A stretch of 64,000 nt of DNA from Brucella pituitosa (lineage in GTDB: Bacteria > Pseudomonadota > Alphaproteobacteria > Rhizobiales > Rhizobiaceae). A model generated the notes under the pieces. That model searched no databases. It saw only the letters and a program-made list of their open reading frames with translations, and was not told the origin of the DNA. Below, in pieces: positions 1 to 8,963 of the stretch. The translations under genes and the position numbers were made by a program. Each line of letters opens with the position of its first letter. The first letter of the stretch is position 1. Location of the stretch: the NCBI RefSeq assembly GCF_003049685.1, contig NZ_PYSY02000001.1:2097001-2161000 (forward strand), given 5' to 3'.

Positions 1-554
1 GACAGCAACCATACCGTACCAGACACAGCGACCATCAGCGAAAGGCTGATGCGTGCAAGCAGAAGCAGTAGCGGCGTCATAAGAAGCATGACGGCATACA
101 TCGAGAGAATGTTGTTGTAGCCGAGCTGATGTCCAAGCGTGACGAGGCCAAGCAGAGCTTCAACCGGCTGCTTGACCAGCGGCCCGATATTGATCTGGGT
201 CAGAAGCTCACGATGCTTGAGGAAAATGGCAGCGGCAGCAAAAATACCAATCGTTGCAAGCGTCGTCATAATGTGGGCCGTATAAAGCACACACGCACGG
301 CGCCACATTTTCAATGTCAGCACGAGACGATTGCCCGGCGCAAACTTGCCGCCATAGGCCAAGGCTACAGCCATGCCTGAAATCAGAACAAAAGCTTCGG
401 CAGAATCGGAAAAGCCGAGATTCTTATGCGTGAAGTGCTCGAAAATCGTTCCGGGTACATGATTGATGAAAATCGTAAGCAGGGCCAAAGCACGAAACAC
501 GTCGATGCGTGTATCGCGAATCTTTGGCACTATTTTCGCCGTTTCATTCGTCAT
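1..554 (-). CDS. OpgC-like glucan acyltransferase, 5' part only
   Basis: Partial gene: about 184 N-terminal residues are visible and the rest lies beyond base 1. The ATG at 554 opens a frame that starts MTNETAKIVPKIRDTRIDVF and has an early R-x-D-x-x-R-A-L-A-L-L-T-I-F-I-N-H sequence followed by hydrophobic segments. This is the start pattern of the OpgC family (PF10129), multi-spanning inner-membrane acyltransferases. Known members add succinyl groups to osmoregulated periplasmic glucans, and in Brucella relatives a homologue modifies cyclic beta-glucan. The segments AEAFVLISGMAVALAYG and the amphipathic R-rich stretch after it also fit the family. It is transcribed away from the ThiE-like gene, with about 250 bp between them. 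The exact substrate is inferred. Confidence 0.8.
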   Translation of the reverse strand, partial: MTNETAKIVPKIRDTRIDVFRALALLTIFINHVPGTIFEHFTHKNLGFSDSAEAFVLISGMAVALAYGGKFAPGNRLVLTLKMWRRACVLYTAHIMTTLATIGIFAAAAIFLKHRELLTQINIGPLVKQPVEALLGLVTLGHQLGYNNILSMYAVMLLMTPLLLLLARISLSLMVAVSGTVWLL

Positions 555-807
555 TTCGCCTGCCTGCCGTTTGTTTTTCGTCTGCAATAGCGCAGCACTC
601 ATTGCCGCCTATATAACTGGTAATTCCGGCAGAACCCGGTTGGTTCCAATCAACTTTCGTTCCAGTGGATAACATAATGCCAACACGAGGCTTTCATCGC
701 CCCCGAACACTGGCCCGCAAATACCCCATAAATGCAAAGGGGCTGTTCAACGAACTCCTCTTACTTTATGCCCGAATTCCATCAACATTTTTCGCTAGGT
801 TTGGTTT

Positions 808-1473
808 ATGAACGCGCCAACTGCTACAAAAGATAACGAACGCTGCCGCCTTTTGCTGGTTGCACCACCGATCTCGAATGGTGATGCACTGGCAAAACTC
901 CTATCTGCAGCGCTTTCGGGTGGCGATGTTGCGAGCGTGATTCTCGACGGCGGCGATCTGGATGAAGCGACGTTTCAGGCATCTGCCCAAAAGGCCGTTG
1001 CCGTTATTCAGGAAAAAGGCGCTGCTGCAATCATTCTCAACGATACACGTATCGCTGGCCGCGTCGGTGCCGATGGCATTCACATCGAAGGTAAGGCAGC
1101 CGAGCTTGCTGAAGCCATCGAAAAGCACACACCAAAATTCATCGTTGGAACAGGCAATCTTCGTGATCGTCACAGCGCTATGGAAATTGGTGAATTACAG
1201 CCCGATTACGTTTTCTTTGGCAAGATTGGCGCGGATAACAAGCCAGAAGCTCACCCGCGCAATCTGGCACTGGCCGGCTGGTGGGCCGAACTGGTTGAGA
1301 TTCCAAGTGTTGCACAGGCCGGCAACACTGTAGAAAGCGTTATTGAAGCATCCCAGACCGGTGCTGATTTTGTGGCCCTTGGACGTGCAGTCTTTGAAGC
1401 AGAAGACCCTGCAAAGGCCGTAGCGGAAGCCAACCGGCTTCTTGATGAAAATGCCCCTCGCTTCGAAAACTAA
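808..1473 (+). CDS. Divergent thiamine-phosphate-synthase-like (ThiE/TenI fold) protein
   Basis: 221 residues with the overall pattern of a ThiE/TenI TIM barrel: ILNDTRIAGRVGADGIHI near residues 76-93, a PDYVFFGKIG strand, and a C-terminal GADFVALGRAVF strand. In true ThiE the matching positions carry HLGQED, GPV-P-T-K and A-GGI, which hold the pyrimidine, Mg2+ and phosphate. Here they read IHIEGK, GKIGADNKPEAH and AQAGN, so several catalytic and phosphate-binding residues are missing. It is commonly annotated as thiamine phosphate synthase, but that reaction is doubtful. It is followed after 24 bp by a Sel1-repeat protein in the same direction, so the two may be cotranscribed. Family confidence is good; function is uncertain. 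Confidence 0.75.
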   Translation: MNAPTATKDNERCRLLLVAPPISNGDALAKLLSAALSGGDVASVILDGGDLDEATFQASAQKAVAVIQEKGAAAIILNDTRIAGRVGADGIHIEGKAAELAEAIEKHTPKFIVGTGNLRDRHSAMEIGELQPDYVFFGKIGADNKPEAHPRNLALAGWWAELVEIPSVAQAGNTVESVIEASQTGADFVALGRAVFEAEDPAKAVAEANRLLDENAPRFEN

Positions 1474-1497
1474 ATCCGCCAAGGTTTTGTACGCCCC

Positions 1498-2529
1498 ATG
1501 AAGAGCAGAATTCTTCTCGCCACGGTTTTGATCTTTGTTGCGTCCGTTCCTGCTGCAATGGCTGCAGACGAACCGGCGGGCGCGCAAAAAAAACATGACG
1601 GTAAAAGCGACAAGCCTGCGGAAAAGCCAAAGATGCTGCCGCAGCCCGCGTCCACAAACACCTTGCCTCACATCGATCCCAGCAGGTTCGGCGACAAACC
1701 TGCCGATGAAGCTTTTGGCGCTTATCAGCGCGGGCTTTATTTGACGGCCTTTAATCTCGCCAAGCCACAGGCCGAAAAAGGCGACCCGGCATCGCAAACT
1801 CTTATCGCTGAAATCTACGCCCGGGGGCTGGGTGTGCCTGCCGATCAGAAGAAAGCTGCCGAATGGTATGCCAAGGCTGCAGAAAATGGCGTTAACGAAG
1901 CTCAGTTTCGCTACGCTGCCCTCTTGCTTCAGGGCCAATACATTCAGAAAGACACCGCCAAAGCTACTCAACTGATGCAAAAAGCTGCCGAAGGCGGCAA
2001 TGCGATGGCACAGTTCAATTACGGCCAGCTTGTCATGATGAAGGCATCCGGCAAGGCAGGAATCGATCAGGCCTTCCCTTGGTTTGAAAAGGCGGCCGCA
2101 GCAAAACTGCCCGATGCAGAATATGCAATCAGCCAAGTTTACGCCAACGGCACTGACAAAATTTCAAAGGATGACAAGAAGGCGCGTGAATATCTGCTTC
2201 TTGCAGCGCGCAAGGGCTATGACACCGCACAATATGATCTGGGGCGTTGGCTGATCGAAGGCCGCGGTGGCGACCGCAATTACGAACAAGGCTTTGGCTG
2301 GATGCAGATTGCCGCCCAACGCGGTATGGTGTTGGCACAGGCATGGCTCGCCCGCCTTTATCGTGATGGCATCGGCACAGATGGTGATCTGGTAAAATCT
2401 GCCGCCTGGTATGTCATCGCACAGCGCGCCGGTTTCCATTCGCCCGATCTCAATGACATGATGGATGGTTTGTCGGACGAGCAACTCAAGGAAGCGATCC
2501 AGACCGCTAACAATCTTCGCGTCCGGTGA
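1498..2529 (+). CDS. Exported Sel1-repeat (SLR/TPR-like) protein
   Basis: 343 residues. An N-terminal signal peptide (MKSRILLATVLIFVASVPAAMA, cut near 23) indicates export. A charged linker rich in Lys and Pro follows, then about six Sel1-like repeats from about residue 80 to 330 with the recurring pattern A-x-x-G-x-x-x-A-Q-x-x-L-A-x-x-Y-x-x-G-x-G. Examples are PASQTLIAEIYARGLGVPA, NAMAQFNYGQLVMMKA and MVLAQAWLARLYRDGIGT. Sel1 repeats are alpha-solenoid protein-binding modules, so a periplasmic scaffold role is likely. No catalytic motif is visible. It lies directly behind the ThiE-like gene and is followed by a strong terminator. Confidence 0.85.
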   Translation: MKSRILLATVLIFVASVPAAMAADEPAGAQKKHDGKSDKPAEKPKMLPQPASTNTLPHIDPSRFGDKPADEAFGAYQRGLYLTAFNLAKPQAEKGDPASQTLIAEIYARGLGVPADQKKAAEWYAKAAENGVNEAQFRYAALLLQGQYIQKDTAKATQLMQKAAEGGNAMAQFNYGQLVMMKASGKAGIDQAFPWFEKAAAAKLPDAEYAISQVYANGTDKISKDDKKAREYLLLAARKGYDTAQYDLGRWLIEGRGGDRNYEQGFGWMQIAAQRGMVLAQAWLARLYRDGIGTDGDLVKSAAWYVIAQRAGFHSPDLNDMMDGLSDEQLKEAIQTANNLRVR

Positions 2530-2558
2530 TATCGGGCATCGTTCACGTTTAAAAATGC

Positions 2559-2592
2559 AAAAAAGCGCGTCACCATAAGGGACGCGCTTTTT
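2559..2592 (+). terminator. Rho-independent terminator after the Sel1 gene
   Basis: The arms AAAGCGCGTC and GACGCGCTTT flank a short loop (ACCATAAGG) and are followed by a T run. It sits about 30 bp after the Sel1 stop codon. Confidence 0.85.
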
Positions 2593-3056
2593 CATTCTTT
2601 GCCTTTTGACCCATTCCCCAGGAGCTGACCTTACTGGCTTTCATAAGCCTTCTCGCCGGCCTCATAGACGTAGGTACTGTACCTCGCCCACTTGAGAGGA
2701 CTAAACGGCCGCAGCAAATCAAATCTCCTGCGGTCTCACAGAAAGAACTTGTGTTCAGACGTAGGGCAGATTTTGGTATCAAGCCCCAAGAAATTGCGAT
2801 GAAATCCAGAGCTGCGTGATCGAAAAGACCCGAAAAGTCACCACCTATTTGACGAATTTGACGCTGATTTCGGGATTCAAAATAAGCTGAATGCGTGCTC
2901 AGGCTTGCACAAAGCCTCGTTTTATGGTCTTGGAGACCCTATTATCGTGGTTCGAGTTAAAGATGGACGCAATCCCCGAAAAAAAGCGGGAGATTGCCTT
3001 TCTGTCGTGATGCGCCGGGCCGCAACAGTTTTCACATTTATTCCCGGATTAAGCTC
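2593..3056. other. Intergenic region before efp
   Basis: About 460 bp without a convincing gene. On the minus strand a short open stretch ends ...ARYSTYVYEAGEKAYESQ-stop near 2636-2700. It is closed upstream by a stop after about 34 codons and has no usable start, so it could at most be a decayed gene end. The last 150 bp must hold the efp promoter, but no clear -35/-10 pair stands out. Confidence 0.5.
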
Positions 3057-3617
3057 ATGAAGATCAATGGTAACGAAATCCGCCCCGGCAATGTCATCGA
3101 GCATGATGGCGGCCTGTGGGCTGCGGTCAAGACCAATGCCGTCAAGCCTGGCAAAGGCGGTGCCTATAATCAGGTTGAACTGAAGAACCTCATCACCGGC
3201 ACCAAGCTCAATGAACGTTTTCGCGCTGCTGAAACTGTTGAGCGCGTCCGTCTGGAACAGAAGGACTTTTCGTTCCTTTACGAACAGGGCGAAGCGCTGA
3301 TTTTCATGGACACCGAATCCTATGAGCAGCTCGAACTTCTGAAAGATTTCGTTGGCGACCGCGCAGCCTTCCTTCAGGACGGCATGATGGTCACCGTTGA
3401 ACTCTACGAAGAAAAGCCAATCGGCATTCGTCTTCCGGAACAGGTGACACTTGCAATCGTCGAAGCCGATCCAGTTGTCAAAGGTCAGACTGCTGCTTCT
3501 TCATACAAGCCAGCTGTGCTTGAAAACGGTATCCGCATCCTCGTTCCGCCATTCATCGCTTCTGGCGAACGCGTGATCGTTGACACCAGCGAACTGACAT
3601 ACATCAGCCGCGCATAA
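3057..3617 (+). CDS. efp: Translation elongation factor P
   Basis: 186 residues, the normal length of EF-P. EF-P binds between the P and E sites of the ribosome and relieves stalling at polyproline. The three beta-barrel domains are recognisable: the KOW-like N domain contains the loop PGKGGA with Lys33, the residue modified by EpmA-type enzymes. The C-terminal domain carries [20 protein letters not shown], a hallmark of the family. A longer frame opens at 2994, but the ATG at 3057 gives the family N-terminus [14 protein letters not shown] and is preferred. The epmA/epmB modification genes are not in this window. Confidence 0.97.
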   Translation: MKINGNEIRPGNVIEHDGGLWAAVKTNAVKPGKGGAYNQVELKNLITGTKLNERFRAAETVERVRLEQKDFSFLYEQGEALIFMDTESYEQLELLKDFVGDRAAFLQDGMMVTVELYEEKPIGIRLPEQVTLAIVEADPVVKGQTAASSYKPAVLENGIRILVPPFIASGERVIVDTSELTYISRA

Positions 3618-3628
3618 ACACGCTTATC

Positions 3629-3664
3629 AACATGCGGCGCTTGTTTCAGGCGCCGCATGTTTTG
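3629..3664 (+). terminator. Rho-independent terminator after efp
   Basis: The arms ACATGCGGCGC and GCGCCGCATGT surround a TTGTTTCAG loop and are followed by TTTG. It begins 12 bp after the efp stop codon. Confidence 0.85.
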
Positions 3665-3671
3665 TCACAGC

Positions 3672-3722
3672 TAGAGCGCATCCCGAAAAGTGCGAAGCGG
3701 TTTTCGGACAAGATGCGCTCTA
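3672..3722. repeat. Dispersed palindromic repeat, GCATCCCGAAAAGTG type
   Basis: Outer arms TAGAGCGCATC and GATGCGCTCTA, inner arms CCGAAAA and TTTTCGG around GTGCGAAGCGG. Near-identical copies occur at 6889, 36630 and 48064, with related ones elsewhere. It belongs to the short palindromes scattered through Hyphomicrobiales genomes and resembles Bru-RS-type repeats. It lies between the efp terminator and the next gene. Confidence 0.85.
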
Positions 3723-3865
3723 AACTGTGACTGTTCTTTCTCAGATTACTCAATTCCCCGATTGTTTTCAGGCGCCTCCGCGTCCGAAGCATCAAGATGT
3801 CTACTATAACTGTGTGATCCAGCTGGAAGCCACGTTTCGGGATCACGCCAAAAAGGATAAAAGAA

Positions 3866-4657
3866 ATGGCCCGCTCAGCCCTTCTCAATGTCATGGTACA
3901 GGCCGCTATGAAGGCCGGCCGCAGCCTCGCGCGCGACTTCGGCGAAGTCCAGAATCTTCAGGTTTCCCTTAAAGGCCCCGGCGACTACGTCAGCCAGGCC
4001 GACCGCAAAGCGGAAAAGATCATCTACACGGAATTGAGTCGCGCCCGCCCGGATTTCGGCTTCCTGATGGAAGAATCGGGTGAGGTCGAATCCAAGGACG
4101 GTCAGCATCGCTGGCTGGTTGATCCACTCGACGGCACCACCAACTTCCTGCACGGTATTCCAGTTTTCGCAGTCTCTATCGCTCTCGAGCGTCAGGGTCA
4201 GATCGTTGCTGGCGTCATTTACAATCCAGCGATGGACGAACTCTACACTGCCGAGCGCGGCGGCGGCGTGTTCCTCAATGATCGTCGTCTGCGTGTTGCA
4301 GCCCGTTCCAAGCTGGTTGATTGCGTGATCGGCACCGGCATTCCGCATCTGGGACGCGGCCATCACGGCCATTACCTCGTCGAACTGCGCAATGTCATGG
4401 CCGAAACAGCTGGCATTCGCCGCATGGGCGCTGTTGCCCTTGATCTGGCCTATGTTGCTGCAGGCCGGCTTGACGGTTTCTGGGAAGATGGCATGCATCC
4501 GTGGGATCTCGGCGCAGGCATGCTGATGATCCGTGAAGCTGGCGGCTTTATCTCCGATAAGAACGGCGGTCAGGATATCTTCGGCACCAAGACCATTGTT
4601 GCTGGCAATGAAATTATACAAAAGGCATTGCTCAAGACGGTCAACAAACCAATCTAA
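3866..4657 (+). CDS. Inositol-1-monophosphatase family protein (SuhB-like)
   Basis: 263 residues, full length for the FIG/IMPase superfamily of Mg2+-dependent phosphatases. Metal-binding motifs are intact: MEESGE (Glu69, Glu70), DPLDGTTNF (Asp86, Asp89) and the C-terminal WDLGAG (Trp213-Asp214). The likely reaction is hydrolysis of inositol 1-phosphate or a related sugar phosphate; in E. coli SuhB also serves in rRNA antitermination. An AAGGATAAAAGAA ribosome-binding stretch precedes the ATG. It is flanked by a palindromic repeat and its own terminator, so it is probably monocistronic. The exact substrate cannot be read from sequence. Confidence 0.9.
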   Translation: MARSALLNVMVQAAMKAGRSLARDFGEVQNLQVSLKGPGDYVSQADRKAEKIIYTELSRARPDFGFLMEESGEVESKDGQHRWLVDPLDGTTNFLHGIPVFAVSIALERQGQIVAGVIYNPAMDELYTAERGGGVFLNDRRLRVAARSKLVDCVIGTGIPHLGRGHHGHYLVELRNVMAETAGIRRMGAVALDLAYVAAGRLDGFWEDGMHPWDLGAGMLMIREAGGFISDKNGGQDIFGTKTIVAGNEIIQKALLKTVNKPI

Positions 4658-4681
4658 TGTGACCAGTCTTTCGAGATCTGT

Positions 4682-4720
4682 AATGCGCCCCGATGATACA
4701 ACCGGGGCGCATTATTTTTT
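4682..4720 (+). terminator. Rho-independent terminator after the IMPase gene
   Basis: The arms AATGCGCCCCG and CGGGGCGCATT are followed by ATTTTTT, about 25 bp after the stop codon. Confidence 0.85.
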
Positions 4721-4806
4721 CGCGCCAGGCGATTCCGCTCCAACCAATTATGCAGTAGGCTCGCGGTCACAAAGCTATCCCTAAGGATATCCATGGAGCG
4801 AAACGC

Positions 4807-5850
4807 ATGAGCGATTTGAGACTTTCACGGGAACGACTGGACGATGCGCGGGACTATGACCCCTACCGCCTGAGCAGCCCGAGAATTGTCATTCTCTCCA
4901 TGGTGATCTTTCTCATCATCGTTGCATTTCTGGCAGCGGTGCTCATGCGGCAGATCCACACATTCTTCGTCACCAATCCCGGTCTCAATGGCCTGATTTT
5001 CGGTGTTCTGCTCATAGGCATCCTGCTGGCATTCGGGCAGGTGCTGCGATTGCTCCCAGAAATCCGCTGGGTCAATTCATTCCGCGATGGTGAACGCGAC
5101 GGAGCCACGCGCCCACCCGTGTTGCTTGCTCCCATGCGTGCTTTGATCGGGCGCAGGCAATCCATGGCGCTCACAACCGCGTCTATGCGCTCCATCCTTG
5201 ATTCGATTGCCACACGCCTTGATGAAAGCCGCGATATATCGCGCTATCTGATCGGCCTTCTGGTGTTCCTCGGCCTGCTTGGCACTTTCTGGGGGCTGCT
5301 TGAGACAGTCGGCTCCATCGGTAAGACCATTCAGTCGCTTGATCCAGGCTCCGGCAGCACAACCGATGTACTCGATTCGCTCAAAGCCGGTTTGCAAGCA
5401 CCGCTTTCAGGTATGGGCACCGCGTTCTCATCCTCGCTCTTTGGCCTTTCCGGCTCGCTAATCCTGGGCTTTCTTGATCTGCAAGCAGGACGCGCGCAGA
5501 ACCGCTTCTACACCGAACTTGAAAACTGGCTTTCGTCGGTCACGGATCTTAACTCCGATCTGACGCCGGAAGAGAATATCGGTGGTATGCGCAACCTCGC
5601 CGAACACGTGCAAAATCTGCAAGGCGGGGAAGCCTCCAGCCAGCGCACATCGGCAGCCCTCGCCAATCTGGCTGAAGGCATTCAGGGGCTCGTCAAAAGC
5701 ATGCGCAGCGAACAGCAGATGATGCGCGACTGGGTCGAAAAGCAGGCGGAAGAACAAAAAGCCATCCGCGAGACGCTCGACCGTCTCAACAAAGCCATCG
5801 GCTCGAAAGCCGCAAATGAGCGTCCGACCGACAGCAAGCGACCGGAGTAA
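4807..5850 (+). CDS. MotA/TolQ/ExbB-like inner-membrane protein
   Basis: 347 residues. Predicted membrane spans lie near residues 27-49, 60-82, 144-164 and 195-215, with a soluble C-terminal region of charged helices (to GSKAANERPTDSKRPE). The segment LIGLLVFLGLLGTFWGLLETV followed by GMGTAFSSSLFGLSGSLILGFLD is the core of the MotA/TolQ/ExbB proton-channel family. It ends 5 bp before an OmpA-domain gene. The pair therefore resembles a MotAB/TolQR-type energised complex that couples proton flow to the peptidoglycan layer. No flagellar or tol genes are nearby, so the task is unknown. Confidence 0.85.
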   Translation: MSDLRLSRERLDDARDYDPYRLSSPRIVILSMVIFLIIVAFLAAVLMRQIHTFFVTNPGLNGLIFGVLLIGILLAFGQVLRLLPEIRWVNSFRDGERDGATRPPVLLAPMRALIGRRQSMALTTASMRSILDSIATRLDESRDISRYLIGLLVFLGLLGTFWGLLETVGSIGKTIQSLDPGSGSTTDVLDSLKAGLQAPLSGMGTAFSSSLFGLSGSLILGFLDLQAGRAQNRFYTELENWLSSVTDLNSDLTPEENIGGMRNLAEHVQNLQGGEASSQRTSAALANLAEGIQGLVKSMRSEQQMMRDWVEKQAEEQKAIRETLDRLNKAIGSKAANERPTDSKRPE

Positions 5851-5855
5851 TCATC

Positions 5856-6887
5856 ATGGCTCTTGCTCGTAACCGCCGCCCACAGCGTCATGTCGATTAC
5901 TGGCCCGGCTTTGTTGATGCGCTGACGACCCTGCTTCTGGCCATTATGTTCCTGCTGACGGTCTTCGTGCTGGGGCAGTTTCTGTTAAGCCGCGATGTCG
6001 ACAGCAAGGACAGCGCCCTTGCACGTCTCAACAGCCAGATACAGGAACTGACGCAGCTACTGTCGCTCGAAAAAAGCAATTCGCAGGATATGCAGGACAC
6101 GATTGCCAACCTGCAAGCTTCGCTTTCAGGCGCTGAAAGCGAGCGTTCGCGCCTGCAGGCTTTGCTCAATGAAGGAACCGGCGCAGGTGCAGCTGCAGAA
6201 AAGCGCGCAGGCGAACTCAGCCAGAGCCTTGATTCGGAAAAGCAGGTCAGCGCGCAGGCGCTTTCGCAGGTGGAACTGCTCAATCAGCAGATTTCCGCTC
6301 TTCGGCGCCAGATTGCAGCACTTGAAGATGCGCTCAACGCTTCCGAATCGCGTGACCGCGAATCGAATGCCAAGATTGCCGACCTTGGCCGCCGCCTCAA
6401 TGTGGCGCTGGCGCAGCGCGTGCAGGAACTTAACCGCTATCGCTCTGATTTCTTCGGCCGCCTGCGTGCGATCCTGTCGGACAAGGAAAACATCCGCATT
6501 GTCGGCGACCGTTTCGTGTTCCAGTCAGAGGTGCTTTTCCCGACTGGTTCGTCTGACCTCAACCCTGCGGGGCAGGACGAAATGAAAAAGCTCGCTGATG
6601 CGGTTATCACGCTCAATCAGGAAATCCCGGACGACATCAACTGGGTTCTGCGTGTTGATGGGCATACCGATAACGTACCGCTCACAGGCATGGGTCGCTT
6701 CCGTGACAACTGGGAACTTTCTTCGGCTCGTGCGACGGCTGTGGTGAAATATCTGATCGCTAACGGCGTTCCAGCCAACAGGCTTGTCGCAGCCGGCTTT
6801 GGCGAATATCAGCCACTCGATAGTTCAGACGCGCCCGATGCCCGCGCCAGAAACCGCCGTATCGAGCTGAAACTCACTGAGAGATAA
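5856..6887 (+). CDS. OmpA/MotB-like peptidoglycan-binding membrane protein with long coiled coil
   Basis: 343 residues. One N-terminal membrane anchor (about 17-45, FVDALTTLLLAIMFLLTVFVLG) is followed by a long coiled coil (about 50-190, rich in Gln, Ala, Leu, Ser and Arg) and a C-terminal OmpA domain (about 215-340). That domain has the peptidoglycan-binding core RVDGHTDNVPL and ARNRRIELKL. The layout matches MotB-type stators and the distant relatives common in Rhizobiales. Start choice is supported by GGAG eight bases upstream. The 5 bp gap from the MotA-like gene implies cotranscription and a joint complex. Confidence 0.88.
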   Translation: MALARNRRPQRHVDYWPGFVDALTTLLLAIMFLLTVFVLGQFLLSRDVDSKDSALARLNSQIQELTQLLSLEKSNSQDMQDTIANLQASLSGAESERSRLQALLNEGTGAGAAAEKRAGELSQSLDSEKQVSAQALSQVELLNQQISALRRQIAALEDALNASESRDRESNAKIADLGRRLNVALAQRVQELNRYRSDFFGRLRAILSDKENIRIVGDRFVFQSEVLFPTGSSDLNPAGQDEMKKLADAVITLNQEIPDDINWVLRVDGHTDNVPLTGMGRFRDNWELSSARATAVVKYLIANGVPANRLVAAGFGEYQPLDSSDAPDARARNRRIELKLTER

Positions 6888-6888
6888 A

Positions 6889-6940
6889 AGAGCGCATCCC
6901 GAAAAGTGTGAAGCGGTTTTCGGATAAGATGAGCGCAAAA
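6889..6940. repeat. Dispersed palindromic repeat, GCATCCCGAAAAGTG type
   Basis: AGAGCGCATCCCGAAAAG...CTTTTCGG-like palindrome that differs by a few bases from the copy at 3672. It starts 1 bp after the stop codon of the OmpA-like gene, so it probably forms the 3' end of that transcript. Confidence 0.85.
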
Positions 6941-6945
6941 TAAGT

Positions 6946-6966
6946 AAGGGGGCTCAATGGCCCCCT
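6946..6966 (+). terminator. Hairpin with T run after the OmpA-like gene
   Basis: GGGGGC-TCAATG-GCCCCC followed by TTTT on the plus strand. It sits between the converging OmpA-like and ABC exporter genes. Confidence 0.65.
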
Positions 6967-6968
6967 TT

Positions 6969-8894
6969 TCATTTGCCGAAAACGCCTGCGCCGGCCTCAA
7001 ACTGCAGCTTGGCGAGGCGCGCATAAATGCCGCCCTGTGCAACAAGAGTCTGATGCGTGCCTTCTTCCACGATCTGGCCCTTATCGAGCACCAGAATACG
7101 GTCGGCTTTAAGCACGGTCGCCAGACGGTGAGCCACGACAAGCGTCGTGCGATTATCCATCAGACTATCAAGCGCCTTTTGCACCAGCATTTCACTTTCT
7201 GCATCCAGCGCAGACGTCGCTTCATCAAGCAGCAAGATTGGCGCAGCTCGCAAGATAGCGCGCGCTATGGCAATGCGCTGACGCTGACCACCGGAAAGCG
7301 TGACACCGCGCTCACCAACCTCTGTGTCATAGCCCTTGTCCAGCGCCAGAATGAAATCATGCGCCAAAGCGGCTTTCGCGGCCGCTTCAATGTCGGCGTC
7401 GCTCGCACCCGGCCTGCCAAAACCAATATTCTCACGAATGCTGGTTGCAAAGATTGCTACATCCTGTGGCACCACAGCAATACGCGCACGCACAGCGACA
7501 GGATCCGCTTCAGGCAGCACCACACCGTCCATCAGCACAGAACCTGCCTGTGGATCGTAATAGCGCATCACCAGCGAGAAGATCGTGCTTTTACCTGCAC
7601 CTGATGGCCCAACGATCGCAACCGTCTCACCGGGCTTTACAGTAAAGCTCACGCCATTGAGTGAAGGAGCATCAGGACGTGTCGGATAAGAGAAATGCAC
7701 CTTATCGAAGCTTAATTCCCCGCGCGGCGGTTCTGGCAATGCGACTGGCTTCAAAGGCGCTGCAATATCGGGATTCTCATCGAGAATCTCTGCAAGACGC
7801 TCTGTGGCTCCAGCCGCCTGCGCGAGTTCACCGCCCACTTCCGAAAGTGCACCGAATGCGCTGGCCGCAAAAACAGCATAGAGAACGAACTGACCCAATG
7901 TACCCGCCGTCATAGTGCCGGACAGCACATCACGCGAACCGAACCAAAGGACGGCGACAACACTGGAAAAAATCAGGAAAATAGCAAACCCGGTCAGGAT
8001 TGCGCGTGCCTTGATCGAGGAGCGTGCGGCCTGATAGGCCTTTTCGACAGCGCCCGCAAAGCGGCCCACCACCATATTTTCATTGGTGAAGGCCTGCAAA
8101 GTGCGCATGGCACCAATTTGTTCGCTCGCATAGGCATTGGCATGGGCAAGCATATCCTGCGTCATGCGTGAGCGACGGCGCACAGAGCGACCAAAAGCAA
8201 TCAGCGGGATAACGATCAGCGGAATGGCTCCGATCACCAGCGCAGAGAGCTTCGGGCTTGTGATCACCATCATGATGAGCGCGCCGATGCCGAGAATAAG
8301 GTTCCGCAGTGCAACAGAAGCGGTCGCGCCAACAACTGACTTGATCTGCGTGGTATCGACCGACAGGCGCGATACGATTTCGCCCGATTGCGAGCGATCA
8401 AAGAATTCCGGCGAAAGACTGGTGACGTGCGAGAACACCGCATTGCGCAAGTCAGCCACCACGCGTTCGCCGAGCGAGATAACAAAGAAATAGCGAAGCC
8501 CCGAGGCAACGGCCAAAATGAGCGCCAGTGCCACAAGCATGCCGAAATAATTATTGACGAAGATCGCATTAGCGCCCGTGAAACCGTGATCGATCATCCG
8601 GCGCACAGCGACTGGTACAGCAAGCGTCGTCACGGCAGCCAGAACCAGCGAGAAAAGAGCGCCCACCACCAGAATCTTATAGCGCGAGAGGAAGGGAACC
8701 ATACGCTTCAGAGGCTTCAGCGAGCGGCGTTTACGGCCTTCCTGTGCATCGAAATCGGGATTCATGCGAATTTGACTGTCTCTGCTGGCCATTCTTGAGA
8801 TTGCGCCCTTGTTATTGCTGTGCGCCTGATGTATAGGCTCGCCAACCCTTTTGGAAGCCGTTGCCTGCAAGTAACGGGTCTTCATATCTGCCAT
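6969..8894 (-). CDS. ABC exporter, fused membrane and ATPase domains
   Basis: Up to 641 residues. A six-helix ABC transmembrane domain (about 70-350) is fused to a nucleotide-binding domain (about 390-630). The ATPase motifs are complete: Walker A GPSGAGKS, Q-loop VPQDV, signature LSGGQRQ, Walker B ILLLDEATSALD and the switch His in VAHRL. Proteins of this type work as homodimers or heterodimers that export lipids or drugs, in the MsbA/LmrA/HlyB class; the substrate cannot be named. The start is uncertain: 8894 gives a long charged N-terminus, while an internal Met at 8792 would also serve. Neither has a good ribosome-binding site. It is divergent from rpmE. Confidence 0.88.
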   Translation of the reverse strand: MADMKTRYLQATASKRVGEPIHQAHSNNKGAISRMASRDSQIRMNPDFDAQEGRKRRSLKPLKRMVPFLSRYKILVVGALFSLVLAAVTTLAVPVAVRRMIDHGFTGANAIFVNNYFGMLVALALILAVASGLRYFFVISLGERVVADLRNAVFSHVTSLSPEFFDRSQSGEIVSRLSVDTTQIKSVVGATASVALRNLILGIGALIMMVITSPKLSALVIGAIPLIVIPLIAFGRSVRRRSRMTQDMLAHANAYASEQIGAMRTLQAFTNENMVVGRFAGAVEKAYQAARSSIKARAILTGFAIFLIFSSVVAVLWFGSRDVLSGTMTAGTLGQFVLYAVFAASAFGALSEVGGELAQAAGATERLAEILDENPDIAAPLKPVALPEPPRGELSFDKVHFSYPTRPDAPSLNGVSFTVKPGETVAIVGPSGAGKSTIFSLVMRYYDPQAGSVLMDGVVLPEADPVAVRARIAVVPQDVAIFATSIRENIGFGRPGASDADIEAAAKAALAHDFILALDKGYDTEVGERGVTLSGGQRQRIAIARAILRAAPILLLDEATSALDAESEMLVQKALDSLMDNRTTLVVAHRLATVLKADRILVLDKGQIVEEGTHQTLVAQGGIYARLAKLQFEAGAGVFGK

Positions 8895-8963
8895 TGGGCG
8901 AAAGTGCCGCAGTTTTAAACATTAGAGCTGGGCTTTTCTTCCCAGACTTTCAGGATTGAGAAG

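Noticed and set aside
1195..2136. 313-codon minus-strand open frame
   Set aside because: Shadow of the ThiE-like and Sel1 genes; no family pattern, many Cys and Phe, and no ribosome-binding site.
2636..2735. Possible gene end ...YSTYVYEAGEKAYESQ on the minus strand
   Set aside because: Closed upstream by a stop after about 34 codons and lacking a start. It may be a decayed fragment but cannot be supported.
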